DNA from: Sphingomonas kyeonggiensis
GTDB taxonomy: Bacteria > Pseudomonadota > Alphaproteobacteria > Sphingomonadales > Sphingomonadaceae
DNA length: 64,000 nt
NCBI RefSeq assembly: GCF_014204495.1
Contig: NZ_JACHLN010000001.1
Span: 1,364,001 to 1,428,000, forward strand
Reading direction: 5' to 3'
Within the stretch, counting starts at the first letter, position 1; each line of letters begins with the position of its first letter. Below the pieces are notes generated by a model, which had not been told where the DNA came from, did not search any database, and saw only the letters and a list, made by a program, of their open reading frames with translations. Shown one piece after another: positions 43,529 through 53,873 of the stretch. The position numbers and the translations under genes were made by a program.

Positions 43529-43547
43529 CCGGCTGTAAAACAGCCGG
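43529..43547 (+). promoter_or_regulatory. Hairpin 17 nt upstream of a TonB-receptor start
   Basis: CCGGCTG and CAGCCGG pair perfectly around TAAAA, ending 17 nt before the ATG at 43565 and just before its GAGGGA ribosome site. It could be a leader structure or a target of RNA-level control. The 256-nt gap (43309-43564) also has a TTGCGCAA palindrome near 43356 and several GCAAC repeats. I see no clear promoter or gene in it. Confidence 0.4.
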
Positions 43548-43564
43548 ACAACAGAGGGATCATC

Positions 43565-46500
43565 ATGAAGAACTCGCAGATCACCCTGCGCGGTAGCACG
43601 GCGCTGTTTGCGCTCGTACTCGCGGGCGCGACGGCGGCTACGCCGGCTTTTGCCCAGACCACGCCGACGCCGACGCCGTCGACGACCGTCCCGGCCACTC
43701 AGGACAACAGCAGCCAGGACGAAGGCACGATCGTCGTCACCGGCTCGATGTTCCAGAGCGCCGCCGGTGCAGCGACCCCGTCGCCGGTCACCGTCGTGAC
43801 CGCCGAGAATCTCGACAAGCGCGGCATCTCGACGGTGCAGGACGCCATCCAGTCGCTCGCTTCGAACAACGGCCCGGCGCTGACCAACAGCTTCTCGGCT
43901 AACGGCGCGTTCGCGGCCGGCGCATCGGCCGTGTCGCTGCGCGGCCTTTCGACCAACTCGACCCTCGTGCTGTTCGACGGCCTGCGCGCGGCTTACTACC
44001 CGCTCGCCGACGACGGTTCGCGTAACTTCGTCGACCTGAACACCATTCCCGACGACATCATCGAGCGCATCGAAGTGCTGCGCGACGGCGCGTCGTCGAC
44101 CTACGGCGCAGACGCGATCGCGGGCGTGGTCAACATCATCACCAAGAAGGAAGTGAAGGGCTTCAGCGCACGCGCCGAAGCAGGCATTTCCGATCGTGGC
44201 GATGCTCCGAGCTATCGTCTGACGGCCTCGGCCGGCACCGGCGATCTCGATGAGGACGGCTACAACGCCTATCTCTCGGGCTTCTGGTACAAGTCCGAAG
44301 CGCTGATGAACAAGGATCGCGCCTATCCGTACAACTCGGACGACCAGACCGGCATCTGCTTCGAAGGTCACTGCGGTGGTACTGCGGTTCGCAACAACAT
44401 CAGCCCGTCGACCGGCCAGGTGGTGCTCAGCACCGGCGCGAACTTCATGGTCCGCCCGTACGACATCACCAACACCACCACGCCGGCAGGCAGCCGCTAC
44501 CAGAACCTGAGCGGTTGCGGCATCGGCACGCTGGTCAACCTGACGGCCGCGCAGCAGACCGCGACCTCGCCGTCGTCGGTCTGTCAGTATGACGCGACCA
44601 ACCTGTGGGGCACCATCACGCCGAACATCGAGCGCTTCGGCGTTTCGGGCCGCGTGACCGCTCGCCTGGGCGACACGATCGAGGCGTATGCCGAAGTCAA
44701 CTTCATGCAGAGCAGCGTGGACTACACCGGCTTCCCGGCGACCATCTACGGCACTGCGCCGACCGGCATCTACGGTCCGACCTTCTCGACCAGCTCGAAC
44801 ACCGTTCCGCCGCGCGCGGCCGGCTCGGGCATCCTGGCGCTTCCGGTCTATGTCTGCCCGCGCGCCAACGGCGCTTCGGCAACGATGGTCAACGGCGTCC
44901 CGACGGTTCCGGGCTGCACCGCGGCCAATGGCACGCTGAACCCGAACAACCCGTTCGCGGCGGCTGGTCAGGTCGCTCGCCTGATCGGCATGGACACCAG
45001 CGAGGTCACCTATAACGCGACCCGCAACCGTGCGTATCGTGGCGCTCTCGGCATCACCGGCAACCTCTCCGACAACATCACCTTCAATGTCGGTGCGACG
45101 GCGATGCACACCGACCTGCGTCGCACGCAGGACGGCTATGTCTACATCCAGCACCTGCTCGATGTGATCGCGGACGGCACCTACAACTTCCGCAACCCGT
45201 CGGCGACGCCGCAGTCGGTCCGCGACTATCTGACCCCGGTCAACGTCGTGAACGCCAGCTCGGAGCAGTTCCAGTTCCAGGCGAGCCTGAGCGCTGCCGT
45301 GGTCGACCTTCCGGGTGGCCCGCTGCAGATCGGTGTCGGTGGCTCGATCCGCTACGAGGGCGTCGATGCTCCCTCGGGCAACTCGGACATCAACGGCCCG
45401 ACCCAGCGCTACTTCACGCTGAACGCCTTCGGCACCAGCGGTAATCGTACCATCAGCTCGGCCTTCGCCGAACTCGATGCGCCGATCACCGAATGGATCG
45501 GCCTGAACGCTTCGGGTCGCTATGACCGTTACTCGAGCGGCCAGGACGCCTTCTCGCCGAAGGTCGGCCTGAAGGTCACCCCGATCAAGCAGCTGGTGCT
45601 GCGCGGCACCTACTCGCGCGGCTTCCGTATCCCGTCGTTCGGCGAAGCCAACGCTCTCCCGACCACTGGCTATGTCACGCCGTCGTCGAGCGCGTTCACC
45701 AACGCCTATCTGGCCCAGTACGGCGCGGCCTGCACCGTCGCCAACTTCGCAGCAGGCTGCCCGGCCTATGTGAAGCAGAGCTACGGTCTGACCACGCTGG
45801 CCAGCCCGAACCTGAAGCCTGAAAAGTCGCGCAGCTTCACCGCCGGCGCGATCTTCGAGCCGATGCGCGGCATCTCGTTCACGGTCGACTACTACAACAT
45901 CAAGAAGACCGGTGCGATCACCTCGCCGGATACCGGCTCGGCGCTGCAGGCTTACTATGCCGGCACCGCGATCGATCCGACGATCCGCGTGATCGCGGAC
46001 GCGCCGGACATCAACAATCCGACCGCCAAGCCGCGTGTCGCGTTCATCGAATCGACCCTGATCAACGCCGACACCATCAACTCGGAAGGCCTGGACTTCA
46101 CCGCCAGCGCCGACGTCAAGGTCACCGAGGGCTTCCGTATCTCGACCTCGCTCGAAGCCAGCTACATCCTGAAGCTGTCGACGATCGTGGCGGGCCACGA
46201 GGAGCGCTATGACGGCACGCTCGGCAACTTCAACCTGACGGCGGGTTCGGGCACCCCGAAGTGGCATGGCAGCTGGCTGACCACGTTCGACTTCGGCAGC
46301 CTGCAGCTGAACGGCACTGTCAACTATTTCGGCGGGTACAACCTGTCCGCGATGGACCAGGGCGACGACTATAAGGACTGCGGATCGAGCCTCGGCATCA
46401 CGCCGTGCGACGTCAGCAGCTACGTCACCTTCGACATGAGCGTGCGCTACAAGGTCAACGACAAGTTCTCGATCTACGGTGTCATGAACAACGTCTTCGA

Positions 46501-46615
46501 CCGCATGCCTCCGATCGATCCGGTCACCTATGGTGCCAACAACTACAACCCGGTTCAGGGTGGTCAGGGCATCCTCGGCCGCTATCTGAAGGCCGGCGTC
46601 CGGGTGAACTTCTAA
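43565..46615 (+). CDS. TonB-dependent receptor (large, Caulobacter/sphingomonad type)
   Basis: This 1016-residue outer-membrane protein has a signal peptide (ALFALVLAGATAATPAFAQ). Next come a TonB-box-like start (DEGTIVVTG), a plug domain (TVVTAENLDKRGISTVQDAI, IIERIEVLRDGASSTYGADA, IAGVVNIITKKE) and a 22-strand-type barrel. It ends GILGRYLKAGVRVNF with the terminal Phe. Large receptors of this type in sphingomonads and Caulobacter import oligosaccharides, peptides or siderophores. The ligand is not visible and no neighbouring transporter gives a hint. A strong terminator follows at 46638. Confidence 0.93.
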   Translation: MKNSQITLRGSTALFALVLAGATAATPAFAQTTPTPTPSTTVPATQDNSSQDEGTIVVTGSMFQSAAGAATPSPVTVVTAENLDKRGISTVQDAIQSLASNNGPALTNSFSANGAFAAGASAVSLRGLSTNSTLVLFDGLRAAYYPLADDGSRNFVDLNTIPDDIIERIEVLRDGASSTYGADAIAGVVNIITKKEVKGFSARAEAGISDRGDAPSYRLTASAGTGDLDEDGYNAYLSGFWYKSEALMNKDRAYPYNSDDQTGICFEGHCGGTAVRNNISPSTGQVVLSTGANFMVRPYDITNTTTPAGSRYQNLSGCGIGTLVNLTAAQQTATSPSSVCQYDATNLWGTITPNIERFGVSGRVTARLGDTIEAYAEVNFMQSSVDYTGFPATIYGTAPTGIYGPTFSTSSNTVPPRAAGSGILALPVYVCPRANGASATMVNGVPTVPGCTAANGTLNPNNPFAAAGQVARLIGMDTSEVTYNATRNRAYRGALGITGNLSDNITFNVGATAMHTDLRRTQDGYVYIQHLLDVIADGTYNFRNPSATPQSVRDYLTPVNVVNASSEQFQFQASLSAAVVDLPGGPLQIGVGGSIRYEGVDAPSGNSDINGPTQRYFTLNAFGTSGNRTISSAFAELDAPITEWIGLNASGRYDRYSSGQDAFSPKVGLKVTPIKQLVLRGTYSRGFRIPSFGEANALPTTGYVTPSSSAFTNAYLAQYGAACTVANFAAGCPAYVKQSYGLTTLASPNLKPEKSRSFTAGAIFEPMRGISFTVDYYNIKKTGAITSPDTGSALQAYYAGTAIDPTIRVIADAPDINNPTAKPRVAFIESTLINADTINSEGLDFTASADVKVTEGFRISTSLEASYILKLSTIVAGHEERYDGTLGNFNLTAGSGTPKWHGSWLTTFDFGSLQLNGTVNYFGGYNLSAMDQGDDYKDCGSSLGITPCDVSSYVTFDMSVRYKVNDKFSIYGVMNNVFDRMPPIDPVTYGANNYNPVQGGQGILGRYLKAGVRVNF

Positions 46616-46637
46616 GTCCACCTGACGGCAAAAAATC

Positions 46638-46671
46638 GGGGCGGCTCCTTCGGGAGCCGCCCCTTTCTTTT
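46638..46671 (+). terminator. Rho-independent terminator of the TonB-receptor gene
   Basis: GGGGCGGCTCC and GGAGCCGCCCC form a perfect 11-bp stem with a TTCG tetraloop, followed by TTTCTTTT. It is 22 nt after the receptor stop and, with A-rich flank on the left, may also serve the convergent clpB. Confidence 0.9.
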
Positions 46672-46725
46672 GCCTGCGATATTGGCGATGCGCGCCGCCC
46701 CGGCACGCGCCGGAACGGCGGAAGG

Positions 46726-49305
<2,580 letters not shown>

Positions 49306-49333
49306 GCTCGTCCCTGTTGGTTCCTGCCCCGCG

Positions 49334-49361
49334 AGATAGTGTTGCAAAGATGCAACACAAG
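49334..49361 (-). promoter_or_regulatory. RpoH-type heat-shock promoter of clpB with palindromic spacer
   Basis: On the minus strand CTTG (49361-49358), an 18-nt spacer and CTATCT (49339-49334) match the alphaproteobacterial sigma-32 consensus CTTG-N17/18-CYTATNT. The spacer is almost entirely a perfect inverted repeat, GTGTTGCA-TCTT-TGCAACAC (49339-49358). Confidence 0.75.
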
Positions 49362-49567
49362 GGGCGCTTCCTGCGCTAGTCGTAACATGTAGTGACACAG
49401 CCGCCCCCGCCAAGTCACGGCGTGCGCTGGGCTTTGTTGCTTGTCTGAAACCTGTCACCGCACCGTCGCGCAAATGACATGCGGGCTACCCGATGTTGCA
49501 ACGCACAATCCCTAGCGCCCCTGCAGCGGGTCATTGGGGCCCTGCCAATATTTTCAGGGAAACATGC

Positions 49568-51874
49568 ATGCGCAAGGCTGCAATCTGGCTGCTCGCCGGT
49601 ACTTCGATTCTGATTTCCGGCACGGCGATGGCGCAGGACGTCCAGCCGGTCGCGCCGGCCTCGGCCGCCGACGAGGGCGGTGAAGAGGGCCAGATCGTCG
49701 TGATCGGGCGCGGCGAAACCCGCCAGGTCCAGCAGATCTCGGCGAGCGACATCGCCGAGCTCGCGGCCGGCACCAGCCCGCTCAAGGCGATCGAGAAGCT
49801 GCCCAGCGTCAACTTCCAGTCCGCGGATCCGTTCGGCGCCTATGAATGGGCGCAGCGCGTCTCGATCCGCGGCTTCAACCAGAACCAGCTCGGCTTCACG
49901 CTCGACGGCATCCCGCTCGGCGACGCCAGCTACGGCAATGTCAACGGCCTGCACATCAGCCGTGCAATCAGCAGCGAGAATGTCGGCGAAGTGCGCGTCT
50001 CGCAGGGCGCCGGCTCGATCGGCACCCAGGCGACCAACAATCTCGGCGGCACGCTGGAGTTCTTCTCGCGCGATCCGTCGAACAGCTTCGGCCTCCACGC
50101 CGAGGGGACCTATGGCAGCGAGAACACGGTGCGCCTGTTCGGCCGTATCGAGAGCGGCGACCTGGGCGGCGGCGTGAAGGCCTATGCCTCCTATGTCTAT
50201 TCGGACATGGACAAGTGGAAGGGCTGGGGTTCGCAGCGCACCAACCAGGCCAACGGCAAGATCGTCGCCCCGGTGGCGGCCGGCATCCGCCTGGTCGGCA
50301 CGATCAGCTACTCGGATCGCCGCGAGAACGACTATCAGGACCTGTCGCTCGGCATGATCCAGCGCCTCGGCTATGACTGGGACAATATCTCGAACAACTA
50401 TGCCCTGGCGGTGCGCATCGCCGACATCGCCAACAATCGCGGCGACACCGGCGCCCCCGTGTCGAACGCGGCCGCCGGCACCGTCTATCCGGCGCCGATC
50501 ACCTCGGTCGACGATGCCTATTTCGATGCCGCCGGCCTGCGCCGCGACTGGCTGGGTTCGTTCGGGGTCGAGGGCGATACCGGCGGGCTGAACTTCGCGC
50601 TCAAGGGCTATTACCACAACAATCACGGCCAGGGCCTGTGGTACACGCCGTACGTCCCGAGCCCGGGTGCCGGCGCTTCGCCGATCTCGATCCGCACCAC
50701 CGAATATGACATGGACCGCAAGGGCGTGTTCGGCCACCTCACCGGCGAGATCGGCGGCAACAACGCGCTGACCGTCGGCGCCTGGTACGAGAACAACGCC
50801 TTCCAGCAGGCCCGCCGCTTCTACGCGCTGAGCAGCCGCACCGAAGTGACCCGCGACAGCCTCGACTTCCAGTCGAACCCGTTCGCGACCCAGTGGGACT
50901 ATGACTACACCACCGACACCTTCCAATATTATGTCCAGGACAAGCTGACGCTCGGCGCGCTGACGCTGAACCTGGGCTGGAAGGGCTTCAGCGTGAAGAA
51001 CCAGGCCGATCCGAACGTCGCCGGCAGCCTCGCCTCGGGCGAGATCAAGGTGACCGACTGGTTCCAGCCGACCGCGGGCTTCAACTTCCGCCTCGGCAGC
51101 GGCGCCGAGCTGTTCGGCGGCTTCAGCCAGGTGACCCGCGCCTTCACCGCCTCGGCCACTACCGGCCCGTTCGCCACCACCCAGGCCGGCTTCAACGCGC
51201 TGCTCTCGGGCTCGACCAAGCTCAAGCCCGAACAGTCGGATACCTATGAGCTGGGCGGCCGCCTGCGCTCGGGCCCGTTCACCGGCTCGCTAGCCGGCTA
51301 TTATGTCAACTTCCGCAACCGCCTGCTCGGCGTGACCACCGGCGCCGGCATCGTCGGCAATCCGGTGACGCTGCAGAATGTCGGCGACGTCCGCTCGCTC
51401 GGCTTCGAGGCGACCGGCGATCTGCGCCTGGGCAGCGGCTTCGGCGCTTTCGTGTCGTACAGCTACAATGACTCGACCTATCGCGACGATGTCCGCAACG
51501 CCGCCGGCACGCTGCTCGCCGCGACCAAGGGCAAGACCGTGGTCGATGCCCCGAAGCACCTGCTCAAGGGCGAGCTGACCTATGACCTGGGCGGCTTCAA
51601 TGCCCGGGTCGGCGCCAACTATATGAGCAAGCGCTACTTCACCTACACCAACGACCAGTCGGTCGAGGGCCGCGTCGTGGTCGATGCCACGCTCGGCTAC
51701 AAGTTCGACCTGGCCGGCCGCCAGCTCGAGATCCAGGCGAACGCCACCAACCTGTTCGACAAGAAGTACATCTCGACGATCGGCACGAACGGCTTCGGCA
51801 ATTCGGGCGACAACATGACGCTGATGGTCGGCGCGCCGCAGCAGTTCTTCGTGACGCTGAAGGCCGGGTTCTAG
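49568..51874 (+). CDS. TonB-dependent receptor
   Basis: This 768-residue outer-membrane protein has a signal peptide (AIWLLAGTSILISGTAMAQ), a TonB-box-like stretch (EGQIVVIGRG), a plug domain (GTSPLKAIEKLPSVNFQSAD, VSIRGFNQNQLGFTLDGIPL, GSIGTQATNNLGG) and a barrel. It ends QQFFVTLKAGF. The plug and barrel resemble FecA/siderophore-type receptors more than the large 1016-residue receptor nearby, but the ligand cannot be told. ATG at 49568 follows AGGGA; another ATG lies 4 nt upstream out of frame. It is divergent from clpB over a 262-nt gap, in which I see only the clpB promoter and no gene. Confidence 0.92.
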   Translation: MRKAAIWLLAGTSILISGTAMAQDVQPVAPASAADEGGEEGQIVVIGRGETRQVQQISASDIAELAAGTSPLKAIEKLPSVNFQSADPFGAYEWAQRVSIRGFNQNQLGFTLDGIPLGDASYGNVNGLHISRAISSENVGEVRVSQGAGSIGTQATNNLGGTLEFFSRDPSNSFGLHAEGTYGSENTVRLFGRIESGDLGGGVKAYASYVYSDMDKWKGWGSQRTNQANGKIVAPVAAGIRLVGTISYSDRRENDYQDLSLGMIQRLGYDWDNISNNYALAVRIADIANNRGDTGAPVSNAAAGTVYPAPITSVDDAYFDAAGLRRDWLGSFGVEGDTGGLNFALKGYYHNNHGQGLWYTPYVPSPGAGASPISIRTTEYDMDRKGVFGHLTGEIGGNNALTVGAWYENNAFQQARRFYALSSRTEVTRDSLDFQSNPFATQWDYDYTTDTFQYYVQDKLTLGALTLNLGWKGFSVKNQADPNVAGSLASGEIKVTDWFQPTAGFNFRLGSGAELFGGFSQVTRAFTASATTGPFATTQAGFNALLSGSTKLKPEQSDTYELGGRLRSGPFTGSLAGYYVNFRNRLLGVTTGAGIVGNPVTLQNVGDVRSLGFEATGDLRLGSGFGAFVSYSYNDSTYRDDVRNAAGTLLAATKGKTVVDAPKHLLKGELTYDLGGFNARVGANYMSKRYFTYTNDQSVEGRVVVDATLGYKFDLAGRQLEIQANATNLFDKKYISTIGTNGFGNSGDNMTLMVGAPQQFFVTLKAGF

Positions 51875-51913
51875 GCGGCTTCTCTCTCCCGGACAGCAGG
51901 GAGGGAAGGGAAG

Positions 51914-51939
51914 GGCCGGGGCGAAAGCTCCGGCCTTTT
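51914..51939 (+). terminator. Rho-independent terminator of the TonB-receptor gene
   Basis: GGCCGGGGC and GCTCCGGCC pair (one G-T) around a GAAA tetraloop, followed by TTTT. It lies 39 nt after the receptor stop. Confidence 0.85.
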
Positions 51940-51970
51940 CCGTTCCGGGGTTTCGTCAGATCCAATTCGC

Positions 51971-52045
51971 TCCCCGGCGAAAGCCGGGGCCCAGGGTTTC
52001 TCTGCCGTGTCGCTTGTGACCCTGGGCCCCGGCTTTCGCCGGGGA
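51971..52045. repeat. Composite palindromic repeat, full copy B (family 1)
   Basis: It has the same arm and loop order as copy A, in the same orientation, with only a few loop differences. It lies in the convergent gap between a TonB-receptor gene, which already has its own terminator, and the M28 peptidase gene. Confidence 0.9.
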
Positions 52046-52071
52046 ACAGAAATGCTGTGATCCCGAGCGGA

Positions 52072-53745
52072 TCAGTTCTTCTTCGGCGCGGGCACCGGGA
52101 TGGTGATCACCGCCGGCGACCGTGCCGGGGCTGCAGCCGGCGCACCTGCGGGCCGCGGCGCCTTGGGCGCATCCTTGGCGAAGCGCTCGCCGAAGCTGTT
52201 GCCGACATACCAGCGCGGTTCCTGGTCGGCATCGGCGATCTCGCGCGCGATCAGGTAGTTGATCTTCGCGAACTTGGCGCCGGCCTTCCAGTCGAAGGGC
52301 TGGCGGATATCGTCGCTCACCTTGTGGTAGTTGGTCTTCAGGAAGTCGCGGAACGCCTTCTCGCCGCCGTTCTTGAAGCCGGTGACGAGGAACACCGAGG
52401 GCACGCCCGCCTTGACGAAGCTGTAGTGATCCGAGCGCAGGAACAGCTGCTCCTCGGGCATCGGATCGGGCGACAGCGTCACGCCCATCTTCGCCGCCGC
52501 GCGCTCGACGATCGGGCCCAGCGTCGAATGCTCGGCGCCGAAGGCGACCACGTCCTGGAAGTCGTAGAGCAGGATCGGCATGTCGAGATTGACGTCGGCC
52601 ACCACCTTGCCGCTGCCGACCACCGGATAGCGGGCAAGATATTCGGAGCCGATCAGTCCATCCTCCTCGGCGGTCAGCGCGACGAACAGGATCGAGCGGC
52701 GCGGCCGTTTGCCGCTCTGGGTGAAGGCGCGGGCGGCTTCCAGCATCGAGGCGACGCCGGCGGCATTGTCCATTGCGCCGTTGAAGATCTTGTCCTCGCC
52801 TTCCACGTCGAGCTGGGTGCCCTCGTGGTCGAGATGCGCGGAGAGCACGACATATTCATTGGCGAGCTTAGGGTCCGATCCCGGCAGGATGCCGATCACG
52901 TTGTTGCTCTTCTTCAGCGTGACGACGCTGGTCCGCTGCAGCGTGACCTTCTGCTTGAGCGCGAAGCTTGCCGGCGCCGCATCCGGCTTGGCGAGCGTTG
53001 CATAGAGCTGCGCCGCGCTGGTCGGCGCGCCCTTGAACAGCGCATCCGCGGCGAGGCCCTTCACATAGGCGCCGATCTTGAGCCCCGGATCCTCGCCCTT
53101 GGGAAAGCCCCTGGCGTCGAGCCAGTTGCTCTGCGGCATCTGGAAATAGCTGATCGCCTGCGCCCAGGGGAATGCGCCCTTCAGATTCTCCGGTGTGACC
53201 AGGTAGATCATGCCGAGCGCGCCGTGCTTGCCGGCGATGCCCGGCTTGTCGATCTTGCCCGGTGCCGCGCCCGGTGGGTTGCCGAGCAACGTGACCACGA
53301 ACTTGCCGGTCACGTCGAGCCCGGCATAATCCTCTTCGCGGCCATGGCCGACGAACACGGCGTCGGCGGTGAGGGTCTGGGTTTCGTCGCCATAAAGCGG
53401 GCTCGGCCCGAACAGCACGTCCTCGCCACCCGCGAATTTCTTCGTGCCGATCGTCGCCGAGGCCGGTTTCTCGGCATCGAGCACATAGTCCGCGATGTTG
53501 ACCGGCTGGTACCAGCCCTGGGTGCCGCCCGGCTTGAAGCCCATCGCGTCGAAGCGGCTGGAGACATAGCGCGCCGCGATGTCGAAGCCTTCGGTGCCGT
53601 TGTCGCGTCCGCCGAGCAGGTCGTCGGCCAGGAACTCGACATGCGCGCGCACTTCGTCCGGGCTGAACACCGGCTCGCTTTGCGCCCAGGCGACAGCGGG
53701 CGCGAGGCCGAGCGACAGCGCGGCGATAAGGGGCTTCAGGCGCAT
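52072..53745 (-). CDS. Exported M28-family zinc peptidase
   Basis: This 557-residue protein has a signal peptide (LIAALSLGLAPAVAWAQ), a PA-like insert domain (about residues 110-250) and an M28 aminopeptidase domain. The metal ligands are in VVLSAHLDHEG (His), FNGAMDNAAGVASMLEAA (Asp), TAEEDGLIGSEYLAR (Glu pair) and DVNLDMP (Asp), so it should be active. It ends in a Pro/Ala-rich tail (residues about 525-557). It would trim peptides in the periplasm or outside. ATG at 53745 follows GGGAG. It is divergent from the M16 peptidase gene across 128 nt. Confidence 0.92.
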   Translation of the reverse strand: MRLKPLIAALSLGLAPAVAWAQSEPVFSPDEVRAHVEFLADDLLGGRDNGTEGFDIAARYVSSRFDAMGFKPGGTQGWYQPVNIADYVLDAEKPASATIGTKKFAGGEDVLFGPSPLYGDETQTLTADAVFVGHGREEDYAGLDVTGKFVVTLLGNPPGAAPGKIDKPGIAGKHGALGMIYLVTPENLKGAFPWAQAISYFQMPQSNWLDARGFPKGEDPGLKIGAYVKGLAADALFKGAPTSAAQLYATLAKPDAAPASFALKQKVTLQRTSVVTLKKSNNVIGILPGSDPKLANEYVVLSAHLDHEGTQLDVEGEDKIFNGAMDNAAGVASMLEAARAFTQSGKRPRRSILFVALTAEEDGLIGSEYLARYPVVGSGKVVADVNLDMPILLYDFQDVVAFGAEHSTLGPIVERAAAKMGVTLSPDPMPEEQLFLRSDHYSFVKAGVPSVFLVTGFKNGGEKAFRDFLKTNYHKVSDDIRQPFDWKAGAKFAKINYLIAREIADADQEPRWYVGNSFGERFAKDAPKAPRPAGAPAAAPARSPAVITIPVPAPKKN

Positions 53746-53873
53746 GGATACTCCCGGAATGGCGCGATTTTTCCGCAGGCTAGAGGAAATGAAAGGCGGC
53801 GCAACTGACTTGCGGAGGTCATACACCGCGTTATGCTCGACCCCATCCAGACCGTTCGGGGGAATCAAGACAG

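Noticed and set aside
43298..46621. An open frame of over 1100 codons antisense to the large TonB-receptor gene, and similar long antisense frames over rsh, clpB and the M16 gene
   Set aside because: High GC content leaves few stops in antisense frames. The translations are Arg/Gly/Asp/Val-rich, low in complexity, and show no domain, while the sense strand has clear family motifs.
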